A stretch of DNA of 18,793 nucleotides from Actinomycetota bacterium (lineage in GTDB: Bacteria > Actinomycetota > Acidimicrobiia > Acidimicrobiales > Ilumatobacteraceae): positions 1 to 18,793 of the forward strand of contig VGBY01000008.1 in NCBI GenBank assembly GCA_016870295.1, written 5' to 3'. Position numbers and translations under genes: made by a program. Every line of letters starts with the position of its first letter. Within the stretch, counting starts at the first letter, position 1. Below, in pieces: positions 7,493 to 14,576 of the stretch. The notes under the pieces are model-generated. The model searched no databases. It saw only the letters and a list, made by a program, of their open reading frames with translations, and was not told where the DNA came from.

Positions 7493-9325
7493 TTAGGCGC
7501 CCTTTTTATTGGCGCGGCGGCGGTCTTCGAGGCCCAACCAACGCTTGCGGATGCGGATCGCCTTCGGCGTCACTTCGACGAGTTCGTCGTCGGCAATCCA
7601 TTCGATGGCTGACTCAAGCGTGTGAATCACCGGCGCCGCTAACTTCACACCGTCGTCGTGGCTGTGGGTGCGGATGTTGGTCTTCTCTTTGGCGCGAACG
7701 GCGTTGACGACCATCTCTTCGCCTCGCGCACACTCGCCCACCACCATGCCTTCGTACACCTGATCGCCCGGCTCGACAAAGAGCGTGCCACGCAACTGCA
7801 GGTTGTCGAGCGCGTACGCGGTGACCTGTCCGACGCGATCGGCGATCATCGCCCCGCCGAGGCGGTGTGGCACCTCGCCTGCGAACGGCTCGAAGCCGGC
7901 GAAACTCTGATGAATGAGCGCGGTGCCGCGCGTGACGGTGAGCAACAGCGAACGGAACCCGATGAGCCCGCGTGACGGCGCCACGAAGTGCACGATGGTG
8001 CGCCCCGCATCGCCCGGACGCATGTCAACGATGCGGCCACGGCGTGGCGCCAGCACCTGTGTGACGGCGCCGACATGTTCGTCGGGCACATCGATGGTGC
8101 CGCGTTCGAACGGCTCGTGCGTCTTGCCCCCGACTTCTTTGGTGATGACCTCCGGTCGGCTCACTTGCAGTTCGTAGCCCTCGCGACGCATGTTCTCGAT
8201 CAACACGGCGAGCTGCAGTTCGCCACGCCCCGCTACTTCGAGCACGTCGGGAGAATCCGTCTCGCGCAGTTTGATCGACACGTTGCCGAGAACCTCGCGG
8301 TTGAGGCGGTCGAGCAAGTGACGGCTGGTGACGAACTGGCCCTCTCGGCCGGCGAACGGCGAGTTGTTCACGGAGAAACTCATGCGCAAGACGGGTTCAT
8401 CCACTTCGAGTCGGGCAAGTGCGACGGGATTCTCGAGGTCGCCGAGCGTGTCGCCGACCTCCACCTCGTCGATTCCCGCGACGATGAAGAGGTCGCCGGC
8501 GGCAATCGTGTCCACTTCGGTGCGGTCGATGCCGGAGAATTGCGAGAGGTGCGAGATGCGGCGGCGCAACACGCTCGGCTGGCCGTCGACGGGCTTGGCC
8601 AGCAGTGACACCGTGTCGCCACGTCGCAGCGTGCCGGCGTGCACGCGACCGATCGCCAACCGCCCGAGATAGTCACTCGCGTCGAGGTTGGTGACGAGAG
8701 CCTGCAGCGGTGCACTGGCATCCCCGGCAGGGACCGGAATCGCATCGAGAATCGCGTCGAGCAGCGGCACGAGATCGGCATCCTGCCCGGGCATGCCGAC
8801 GCCCTTCATCGCGCGACCCTCGCGAGCCACCGCCGAAATCACCGGGAAGTTGAGGTGTTCATCCTTGTGGGCGAGGTCGAGGAAGAGATGCTCGACGTCG
8901 AGCAGCACCTCGTCGGGTCGCGCGTCGCTGCGGTCGACTTTGTTGATGACGAGCACGACGGGGAGATCCTGCGCCAGTGCCTTCGACAGCACGTAGCGCG
9001 TTTGGGGCAAGGGGCCTTCTGCTGCGTCGACGAGCAACAGCACACCGTCGACGAGTGCCAAGGCGCGCTCCACCTCGCCGCCGAAGTCGGCGTGACCGGG
9101 TGTATCTACGAGATTGATCTTCACTCCGCGCCAATGCACGCATGCGGCCTTTGCCAAGATCGTGATGCCGCGCTCGCGCTCTTGATCGTTGGAGTCCATG
9201 ACGCGTTCCACCACGTTCTGGTGCGCGGCGAACGTTCCGGTTTGGCGCAGCAGCTCGTCAACCAGCGTCGTCTTGCCATGGTCAACGTGCGCCACAATGG
9301 CGACGTTGCGGATCAGTTCGTTCAG
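7493..9325 (-). CDS. typA: ribosome-associated GTPase TypA/BipA
   Basis: Translational GTPase of the EF-G/LepA class; in other bacteria BipA binds the ribosome and helps 50S assembly and growth at low temperature or under stress. With the CTG start at 9325 it has 610 residues, within the family range. G-domain motifs are AHVDHGKTT (12-20), ERERGITI (switch I), DTPGHADFGGEVERAL (from 74) and NKVD (128-131); the BipA-type C-terminal region ends in a basic tail (RIRKRWLGLEDRRRANKKGA). The only conventional start, GTG at 9295, would begin at MAHVDHGKTT and delete the first strand of the GTPase fold (LIRNVAIV). Upstream in frame there is no ATG, GTG or TTG; the CTG at 9325 gives LNELIRNVAIVAHVDHGK, overlaps the TGA of the 67-aa gene as CTGA, and follows GAGGA (9339-9335) by 9 bases. 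Other possibilities are another rare start or a sequencing error here. Confidence 0.95.
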   Translation of the reverse strand: MNELIRNVAIVAHVDHGKTTLVDELLRQTGTFAAHQNVVERVMDSNDQERERGITILAKAACVHWRGVKINLVDTPGHADFGGEVERALALVDGVLLLVDAAEGPLPQTRYVLSKALAQDLPVVLVINKVDRSDARPDEVLLDVEHLFLDLAHKDEHLNFPVISAVAREGRAMKGVGMPGQDADLVPLLDAILDAIPVPAGDASAPLQALVTNLDASDYLGRLAIGRVHAGTLRRGDTVSLLAKPVDGQPSVLRRRISHLSQFSGIDRTEVDTIAAGDLFIVAGIDEVEVGDTLGDLENPVALARLEVDEPVLRMSFSVNNSPFAGREGQFVTSRHLLDRLNREVLGNVSIKLRETDSPDVLEVAGRGELQLAVLIENMRREGYELQVSRPEVITKEVGGKTHEPFERGTIDVPDEHVGAVTQVLAPRRGRIVDMRPGDAGRTIVHFVAPSRGLIGFRSLLLTVTRGTALIHQSFAGFEPFAGEVPHRLGGAMIADRVGQVTAYALDNLQLRGTLFVEPGDQVYEGMVVGECARGEEMVVNAVRAKEKTNIRTHSHDDGVKLAAPVIHTLESAIEWIADDELVEVTPKAIRIRKRWLGLEDRRRANKKGA

Positions 9326-9525
9326 GAGGGGGTGTCCTCGCTGTCGTCGCCGGCGATCTCGCCGTCTTCATCGAACACCACGCCGTACCGCTCGGCAATC
9401 TCGGCGAACTCGTCCTCTTCGCTCTTGGTGGACTTCTGCGCAGAGAGCCCGAGGTCTTCGGCCGTGGGGCCGGACTGCTTCAGGCGGCGCGCTTCTTCAA
9501 ACCGACGATGACGTCCCTTTTTCAC
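9322..9525 (-). CDS. 67-aa charge-polarised protein of unknown function
   Basis: Reading from GTG at 9525 gives 67 residues. The first third is very basic (VKKGRHRRFEEARRLKQSG), resembling a nucleic-acid- or ribosome-binding tail, and the last third is acidic (FDEDGEIAGDDSEDTPS), with a short helix EDEFAEIAERYGVVF between. There is no signal peptide or membrane segment. The start is supported by GGAG 8 bases upstream in CGGAGCCCACTC-GTG; a longer open frame to 9810 is antisense-like filler over RNase D. Its TGA (9324-9322) overlaps the probable CTG start of typA, so it may be translationally coupled to that GTPase. I do not recognise a named family; a role linked to ribosomes is inference from charge and neighbour only. 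Confidence 0.75.
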   Translation of the reverse strand: MKKGRHRRFEEARRLKQSGPTAEDLGLSAQKSTKSEEDEFAEIAERYGVVFDEDGEIAGDDSEDTPS

Positions 9526-9530
9526 GAGTG

Positions 9531-9554
9531 GGCTCCGTTTGTAGTAGCGGAGCC
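9531..9554 (-). promoter_or_regulatory. hairpin enclosing the ribosome binding site of the 67-aa/typA unit
   Basis: On the minus-strand transcript GGCTCCG (9554-9548), a 10-base loop, and CGGAGCC (9537-9531) form a perfect 7-bp stem. The 3' arm contains the only Shine-Dalgarno-like GGAG (9536-9533) before the GTG at 9525. When folded, it would hide the ribosome binding site, suggesting translational control of the 67-aa gene and, through coupling, typA. Confidence 0.55.
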
Positions 9555-9560
9555 GCGAGG

Positions 9561-9582
9561 GCCATCCGCCTAGGCGATGGGC
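9561..9582 (-). promoter_or_regulatory. second leader hairpin between rnd and the 67-aa gene
   Basis: The near-palindrome holds CCATC (minus 9580-9576 region) pairing with GATGG (9566-9562), with an inner GGC/GCC stem around CTAG and single bulged bases. It lies 6 bases upstream of the hairpin that covers the ribosome binding site and 13 bases after the RNase D stop. There is no T-run following, so it does not look like a classic terminator. Confidence 0.4.
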
Positions 9583-9595
9583 ATTAGATACGAGT

Positions 9596-10756
9596 TTACT
9601 CGCGTTCGGCGTCTTTGGCAGGGATGAGGCGCAATCGACCTTCGCGGTCGAAGGAGAGCCCCGACTCCCCGTCGAGCAGCGCCTCGATGTCGTGCCCGAC
9701 CAGTTCTCGTCGCCAGCCCTCGGCGAGACGGGAGTCACCTCCGGCGAGCAGCGCCACGATGTCGCGGTTGGTGGCGACGAGCGTGGGGTCGATCTGGTGC
9801 TGGTTGGCAAGTTCGCCGATCCACGCGGTCACCAGCGTGACGGCAGGACGCAGGCGCTTTTCCAACGGATCGTGCCCGTTCGATTCCACTTCGACGACGC
9901 GTTCCCGCCCGTCGCGCACCGCCGCCAAAATTTCGCGAGCGAGCGAGCCGCCGAGGTACCGCTCGTCCACACCGCGGGCGTGGGCCAGGGCTTCGGTGGA
10001 ATCGGGCAAGGCCTGGGCGATCCCAACGAGGGCAATGTCGCTCATCACCCGGCGCAACGGCACGTTCGTGGTCATCGCCCGCCGCTCGCGCCACGCCGCC
10101 AGTGCCTGGGCGGCACCGCGCGATGCACCCTTCAGTCCGCGCGCATCCTTGATCCGCAGCCATGCGTCATCGGGGTTGCTCTCGCCCCACGGGCGCTGCC
10201 GGAGTTCTTCGCACGCCTGCTCGACCCACGAGGTGCGCTGCAGTTCGGTGAGCCGCGCCGAGATGCGCATGTAGAGCTGTTCGAGATAGGCCACGTCGCT
10301 GCGCGCGTATTCGCTCTGGCTCTTGGTGAGTGGGCGGCGCATCCAGTCGGTGAGACGGTCACTCTTTGACAGCGTGACCTTCAACAACGACTGCACGAGG
10401 TTGGCGAGCGACGGCGTGGAGTAGCCGATGAAACCGGCGGCGAGTTGGGTGTCGAACATGCGGTTCGGTACGCAGCCCACCGCGTACTGCAGAACTTCGA
10501 GATCCTGTTGCGACGCGTGCAGCACAGCAAGACTGTCGCTGCGCAAGAGCGGTGCCAGCCCCCGAGGGTCGACGGCCAGCGGGTCGATGAGCACGTTCGT
10601 CGTCCCCCATTGCAGTTGCACCAGGGCGAGTCGGGGGAAGTACGTCCGCTCGCGGTGGAACTCCGTGTCGAGTGCGTACAGCGGCGCGCGGGCTGCGTCG
10701 GCGACGACGTCGGCTAACGCTGCATCATCATCAACGAAGTGCTCGGCGAGATTCAC
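9596..10756 (-). CDS. rnd: ribonuclease D (DEDDy 3'-5' exoribonuclease with HRDC domain)
   Basis: A 386-residue 3'-to-5' exoribonuclease that trims the 3' ends of tRNA precursors and other stable RNAs. The DEDDy active site is complete: D30-x-E32 in LDTEFHRERTYFP, D85 in HASQQDLEVL, and Y150-x3-D154 in YARSDVAYL. Between them lies MFDTQLAAGFIGYSTPSLANL (family-typical). An HRDC domain follows (about 208-290, beginning ALAAWRERRA), and the C-terminal remainder is the less conserved second helical region. The start is GTG at 10756, 16 bases after the rhodanese stop, which suggests one transcript. Downstream the gap to the 67-aa gene is filled by hairpins rather than coding sequence. Confidence 0.94.
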   Translation of the reverse strand: MNLAEHFVDDDAALADVVADAARAPLYALDTEFHRERTYFPRLALVQLQWGTTNVLIDPLAVDPRGLAPLLRSDSLAVLHASQQDLEVLQYAVGCVPNRMFDTQLAAGFIGYSTPSLANLVQSLLKVTLSKSDRLTDWMRRPLTKSQSEYARSDVAYLEQLYMRISARLTELQRTSWVEQACEELRQRPWGESNPDDAWLRIKDARGLKGASRGAAQALAAWRERRAMTTNVPLRRVMSDIALVGIAQALPDSTEALAHARGVDERYLGGSLAREILAAVRDGRERVVEVESNGHDPLEKRLRPAVTLVTAWIGELANQHQIDPTLVATNRDIVALLAGGDSRLAEGWRRELVGHDIEALLDGESGLSFDREGRLRLIPAKDAERE

Positions 10757-10772
10757 GCCGGCACCCCGCGAA

Positions 10773-11096
10773 TCACGGCTGGTCGCCGCTCGTCAGCTCG
10801 TTGCCGAGGGCGGCGAAACCCATCGTGCCGCCCGCCACGTTTACCACGTTGGTGATCCCGGCGTTGTGCAAGAACTCGCAGGCTCGCAGGCTGCGTCCAC
10901 CGCTCTGGCACACCACGTACACCGGCACGGATTTGCGGAAGGCGTCGAGTGACTCGGGCACCGTACCCAGGGGAATCAACTGGGCACCCGGGACATGGCC
11001 CTCGCGATACTCGTCGGGCTCGCGCACATCGATGATTGCACCACCGCGTTCGAGGATGGTTGCGAGTTCGCCGGCGGAGATTTCCCTGATTGACAC
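10773..11096 (-). CDS. rhodanese-domain sulfurtransferase, single domain
   Basis: A 107-residue single-domain rhodanese, a cytosolic protein that carries sulfane sulfur as a cysteine persulfide. It has IIDVREPDEYREGHVPGA (21-38) and the active-site loop with C63 in VCQSGGRSL, ending in the usual NVAGGTMGF strand-helix. The six-residue loop CQSGGR has the size and form of sulfurtransferases acting on small sulfur donors, not of Cdc25-like phosphatases. Start is GTG at 11096, 11 bases after the mobA stop, with only a weak upstream AGG. Lying directly after mobA it might serve sulfur transfer for the molybdenum cofactor; that is inference, since such small rhodaneses have many roles. Confidence 0.92.
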   Translation of the reverse strand: MSIREISAGELATILERGGAIIDVREPDEYREGHVPGAQLIPLGTVPESLDAFRKSVPVYVVCQSGGRSLRACEFLHNAGITNVVNVAGGTMGFAALGNELTSGDQP

Positions 11097-11107
11097 GGCG
11101 AGTGAGC

Positions 11108-11770
11108 CTACTCATGCATCATCGAATCTTTCGTGATGCCCTCCATCGTGGCGAGGTCGTTCACGTTCGTCAGTTCGTGCTCCGCTACGGCAACCCTTAC
11201 GACGCGCAATGCAGCGGTCGCCCGATGCATGGCGCGCTCGCCGTGCGCGAGTGACGCGCGGAGACTGATGAGTGCATCGCAGTGAATCGCGGTGCACGAC
11301 CAGTGATCGCGTTCGCCGTGTGCGACGGCGATGTGTGGTCGCCGCATATCGTGCCCCGTGTTCGCGGTCGTGTCGTGCAGTGCGCCGAGCACGCGCGCCA
11401 CGGTATTCGCGGTAACGAGCGGGATGTCGCACGAAAGGATCATCGCCCGATCGAGTTGTCGTTGCTGGGCCCATTCGAGCGCACTCACCACGCCGCGCAA
11501 CATGCACGGCTCGAGTTCCGGTGCATCGGCGAGATGCACCACGTCAGGTGGCACCGTGTCGCGCGCCGCTCCACCGACATACGACAGTTGTGCCAGCCCT
11601 ACGCCACCCAAGGTGAGAAGTGCTGTGTCGAGCAGCGTGCGACCACGGAACTGCGCTGCGGCTTTGTCGCTGCCGAACCGACGACTCGCCCCGCCAACCA
11701 GCACGGCGCCGAGCGCAAACTTCGTTGGGTGCTGTCGGGCGGCGCTCAGCCGCGACCTCGTGGGTCGCAT
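11108..11770 (-). CDS. mobA: molybdenum cofactor guanylyltransferase-like protein (MobA family)
   Basis: A 220-residue nucleotidyltransferase of the MobA-like NTP transferase family; MobA couples GMP to molybdopterin to make the MGD form of the cofactor. The GTP-binding signature is clear: LVGGASRRFGSDKAA (24-38). The metal-site motif is CDIP (D115, in MILSCDIPLV), and NVND near the end matches the usual NxNxPxD region loosely. The start chosen is ATG at 11770, which overlaps the 3' end of the DUF3151 gene by 25 bases; the frame is open up to 12019 but that part is antisense-like arginine-rich filler. No other molybdenum cofactor genes are present in the window, and the sequence is divergent after the first motif, so a related CTP- or GTP-transferase activity is possible. 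Confidence 0.82.
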   Translation of the reverse strand: MRPTRSRLSAARQHPTKFALGAVLVGGASRRFGSDKAAAQFRGRTLLDTALLTLGGVGLAQLSYVGGAARDTVPPDVVHLADAPELEPCMLRGVVSALEWAQQRQLDRAMILSCDIPLVTANTVARVLGALHDTTANTGHDMRRPHIAVAHGERDHWSCTAIHCDALISLRASLAHGERAMHRATAALRVVRVAVAEHELTNVNDLATMEGITKDSMMHE

Positions 11771-12177
11771 TGAATGAGAAACTGCTGGCACCGCGTGGCT
11801 TCGGCTTCCTCGCCGATGATGCCAGCATTCACCGCCAAGCCTTCCAGGCACTCCAGGAACCCGCGGTTGGATTCGTGCTGCCAGCGCACGAAGCCCGAAC
11901 CGCGCCAGCCGCTGCCGCGCAACTGATCGAGACCGCGGTGGTAACCGACACGAAACGCCATGTACGCATCGATACCGGGTGTGCTCGCACGGCCGAGCGC
12001 CGCCCACGCGTGCAAGCACGTCGGATGTTTGGCGACGACTGCGGCAATCGCGTCGCGTCGCGCAGCAGGTGATGCTGCCTGCGCCTGTTTCAGAGCGTGA
12101 ATGATGGCGACGTCAACCGCTGGCAAGACGGTCTCCGGTGGTCCACTGCGCGACATGGAGATTGGCTGATCATTCAT
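11746..12177 (-). CDS. DUF3151 family protein
   Basis: A 143-residue actinobacterial protein of unknown function, recognised by the DUF3151 pattern: a GPPETVLP motif near the start, HPTCLHAWAALG, then AYMAFRVGYHRGLDQLRGSGW and WQHESNRGFLECLEGLAVNAG, and a C-terminal IGEEAEATRCQQFLIQCDP. The middle resembles a helical-repeat (TPR-like) fold, which is inference. It is full length, soluble, and the first gene of a seven-gene minus-strand block. The ATG at 12177 is chosen; an in-frame ATG seven codons later is possible. AGGAGG lies 21 bases upstream, too far for a normal ribosome binding site, and TAGACT (12216-12211) is a weak -10 candidate. Confidence 0.9.
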   Translation of the reverse strand: MNDQPISMSRSGPPETVLPAVDVAIIHALKQAQAASPAARRDAIAAVVAKHPTCLHAWAALGRASTPGIDAYMAFRVGYHRGLDQLRGSGWRGSGFVRWQHESNRGFLECLEGLAVNAGIIGEEAEATRCQQFLIQCDPRGRG

Positions 12178-12246
12178 CTGTGTGCCGCGTGCGACTCGCC
12201 TCCTATGCGCAGTCTATGAAGTTGTGGCTGGCAGTATTTAGGCGGC

Positions 12247-12546
12247 ATGGATCTCTCTTCGTTCGACGCACAGTCGGCGCGCGATGCGTCGCTCATTGCG
12301 ATGGTGGTGGGCGTGCTCGGTGTGCTCTTGGTGCTGAAGTTCGTGTCCTCGGTAGTCACGAAGTTGTTGCTCATGGCGGTGTTCGCGGCGCTCATCTACT
12401 TCGGGTTCAACCAGCGTGATGCTTTGTCGGCCTGCATTGCGACCATTCAGGCCAAGGTCGAACAGGGTGATGTGAGCGACGTGACCTGTAGGTTCTTGGG
12501 GCGTGACGTCACGGTCGAAATCCCGTTCGGCAACCAAAGCGGCTAA
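12247..12546 (+). CDS. small two-helix membrane protein of unknown function
   Basis: A 99-residue protein with two hydrophobic segments, about 15-33 (SLIAMVVGVLGVLLVLKFV) and 37-55 (VTKLLLMAVFAALIYFGFN), joined by a very short turn, which makes a membrane hairpin. The C-terminal 44 residues are hydrophilic and contain C63 and C81, which could form a disulfide if outside the cell. No family is recognised. Reality is supported by the clean hydrophobicity pattern and by its place at the head of a plus-strand pair, read divergently from the DUF3151 gene across a 69-base gap. The start of the next gene may overlap its last 44 bases. Confidence 0.72.
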   Translation: MDLSSFDAQSARDASLIAMVVGVLGVLLVLKFVSSVVTKLLLMAVFAALIYFGFNQRDALSACIATIQAKVEQGDVSDVTCRFLGRDVTVEIPFGNQSG

Positions 12547-13870
12547 GCCCCGCCGCAACGCCAGCAATTCGGCTGTGTCGCGTCGCCAGCCGAGCAGCAC
12601 GTCGTCGGTCGATGCGACGATCGACGATCTCTGCAGCTTCCTCGACCAATCCCCCACGGCGCATCATGTGGTGGCCACAGCCGCCCGCCGCCTGCTCGAC
12701 GCGGGGTTCGTGTGGTTCGACAACGCGAGCGAACTTCCCGACTTCACCGGGCGTGTCGTCAAGGGTTTCGTCACGCGTGGCGGCGCCCTCATCGCCTTCG
12801 TCACGTCGGCGCGGAGCAACGACAAGTTTCGTATCGTCGGGGCCCACACCGACTCGCCGGGCTTGCATCTGAAGTCCAACCCCGAGGGCGTTGCCGTCAA
12901 CTTCGGCACGTTGGAAGTCGAGGTGTACGGCTCGCCCCTGCTCAACTCATGGCTCGACCGAGACCTCGACATCGCGGGGCACGTCGTGAAAGGTGACGGT
13001 GGTGTGGCGCTGTTTCGCTCAGCCTCGCCGGTGGCTCGCTTGCCACAACTTGCGATTCATCTCGACCGCGGGGTGAACGAGAACGGCGTCGTGCTCGACA
13101 AGCACGCCCATCTGCGTCCGGTGTGGTCGACCGGCGACGACATCATTCCTGTGCACGCCGTCGCCGCCCACTTGGCGGGCGTCTCGCTCGAGGACGTCGC
13201 GACGACACATTCGCAGTTGGTGGATCACGAGCCGGCACGATTGCTCGGCGCCGATGCATCACTCGTCGCATCGGGTCGGCTGGACAACCAGTTGTCGTGC
13301 TGGGCCGCCGTGGATGCAATCGCCAAGCTGAGCGGCAACGACGGTGTTGCGGTGATTGCGCTGTTCGATCACGAAGAAGTCGGCAGCGACAGCACCACTG
13401 GCGCCGGCGGACCGATGCTCGAGCACCTGCTCGAGCGAATCGCGGAGTCGCTCGGCAAGTCGCGCGGCGAGTATCTCACGATGCTGCCGAAGTCGTCGTG
13501 CTTGTCGTGCGACAACGCGCACGCCGTGCACCCCAACTACCAAGAGCGCCACGATCACAAGCACGCGCCACTCATCAATCAGGGTGTGGCGTTGAAGACC
13601 AACTCCAACCAGCGCTATGCGACGTCGGCTTCGTCGGCCGTTGCCTTCTTGGCAGCGTGCGATTCGGCGAATGTCGGGCACCAGGTGTTTTTCTCGCGCA
13701 ACAACATGCCGTGTGGTTCCACGATCGGACCGATCACCGCAACTCGCCTCGGTATCGACACTGTGGATGTCGGTGTGCCGCAACTCTCCATGCATTCAGC
13801 CCGCGAAGTGTGTGGCGTCAGCGACGCAGCCGACCTACCGAAGATCGCGCGCGCATTCTTGCGCGGCTAG
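12503..13870 (+). CDS. M18 family aminopeptidase (aspartyl aminopeptidase type)
   Basis: A zinc aminopeptidase of family M18, cytosolic and typically dodecameric, removing N-terminal residues (often acidic ones) from peptides. All expected metal-site segments are visible, numbered from GTG 12503: H115 in GAHTDSPGLHLK, bridging D261 in GRLDNQ, E291/E292 in DHEEVGSDSTTGAGG, D337 in SCDNAHAVHPNY, and H431 in LSMHSAREVCG. NSWLDRDL and MPCGSTIGPI also match the family. The catalytic part starts near residue 37, so the first 36 residues, rich in Ser, Arg and Lys, are extra. GTG at 12503 overlaps the preceding gene by 44 bases; GTG at 12575 would avoid the overlap and lose only the low-complexity stretch. 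Neither has a good ribosome binding site, so the start is unsure. M. tuberculosis calls its homologue PepC. Confidence 0.93.
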   Translation: MTSRSKSRSATKAAKPRRNASNSAVSRRQPSSTSSVDATIDDLCSFLDQSPTAHHVVATAARRLLDAGFVWFDNASELPDFTGRVVKGFVTRGGALIAFVTSARSNDKFRIVGAHTDSPGLHLKSNPEGVAVNFGTLEVEVYGSPLLNSWLDRDLDIAGHVVKGDGGVALFRSASPVARLPQLAIHLDRGVNENGVVLDKHAHLRPVWSTGDDIIPVHAVAAHLAGVSLEDVATTHSQLVDHEPARLLGADASLVASGRLDNQLSCWAAVDAIAKLSGNDGVAVIALFDHEEVGSDSTTGAGGPMLEHLLERIAESLGKSRGEYLTMLPKSSCLSCDNAHAVHPNYQERHDHKHAPLINQGVALKTNSNQRYATSASSAVAFLAACDSANVGHQVFFSRNNMPCGSTIGPITATRLGIDTVDVGVPQLSMHSAREVCGVSDAADLPKIARAFLRG

Positions 13871-13898
13871 ATACCAGTGCGAGCGGCACCGACTGCGA

Positions 13899-14576
13899 TT
13901 AGTCGCCGGCGTGTCGTCGCGCGTCGTCGAACACCGCTTGGAGTTGCTCCGCCAACTCGGCGGTGATCTGCGTCATGCGCTCGCGGTCGACCCGGCCACT
14001 GCCGCCGTGCTCGACCGCGATCGGCGCACCGATCGTCACGTGGCACTTGCGCGGCCAGATCATCTTGGACCCCTTGCGCATTACTCGCTCACTGCCGCCG
14101 ATACCGACCGGCACGATCGGCACACCGCGCTTCAACGCGACATAGGCCGGCCCCTCGAACAGTGGGTGTAGGAGTGTGCCACTCTGGCGGGTGCCTTCGG
14201 GGAACATGACGAGTGGTTCTCCGCCATCGAGCACCGCCACGCAGCGCTTCAATGCCTCAAAGTCGGCGGCCCCCCGCGTGACCGGGAATCCACCGAGCAG
14301 GGAAAAGAATTTGCCGATGTGTTTCTGCTTCCAGAGGGAATCCTTGCCCATGAATCGCACGCGTCGGCGCGTGACGAACGAGGACAGTGGCGTGTCGATG
14401 TTCGAGCGGTGCACCGGGGCGATGATGTAGGCGCCGGAATTCGGTAGGTGCTCTCGCCCGCTCACTGAGACGCGAAACCAGATCTTGCAGAGCACGAGCA
14501 GCACGTCGCGCACCACGACGTAGGCGACACGAGTGGCCAGCGACTGTCCGACGAGACGCGCCTCGAATTTCGTCAT
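13899..14576 (-). CDS. plsC: 1-acyl-sn-glycerol-3-phosphate acyltransferase family (PlsC-like)
   Basis: A 225-residue membrane-associated acyltransferase of the PlsC/LPLAT family, which adds the second fatty acid to lysophosphatidic acid during phospholipid synthesis. The catalytic HX4D motif is H56-RSNI-D61 in APVHRSNIDTP; the glycerophosphate-binding motif is FPEGTRQSG (125-133); VPIVPVGIGG (152-161) is the fourth block. A hydrophobic stretch at about 18-33 should anchor it to the membrane. ATG at 14576 overlaps the cmk stop as ATGA, so the genes are translationally coupled. In actinobacteria PlsC-like proteins next to cmk are common; acyl acceptor specificity cannot be read from the sequence. 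It converges on the M18 aminopeptidase with a 28-base gap that shows no terminator. Confidence 0.92.
   Translation of the reverse strand: MTKFEARLVGQSLATRVAYVVVRDVLLVLCKIWFRVSVSGREHLPNSGAYIIAPVHRSNIDTPLSSFVTRRRVRFMGKDSLWKQKHIGKFFSLLGGFPVTRGAADFEALKRCVAVLDGGEPLVMFPEGTRQSGTLLHPLFEGPAYVALKRGVPIVPVGIGGSERVMRKGSKMIWPRKCHVTIGAPIAVEHGGSGRVDRERMTQITAELAEQLQAVFDDARRHAGD

Noticed and set aside
8639..9511. 290-residue plus-strand frame opposite typA and the 67-aa gene
   Set aside because: Antisense to a clear GTPase domain; no ribosome binding site or family features.
9526..9810. Longer upstream extension of the 67-aa gene
   Set aside because: Lies out of frame over the 3' end of rnd with Ser/Arg/Pro-rich filler; the GTG at 9525 has a GGAG site.
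11771..12019. Upstream extension of mobA
   Set aside because: Out-of-frame reading of the DUF3151 gene; MobA similarity begins just after ATG 11770.
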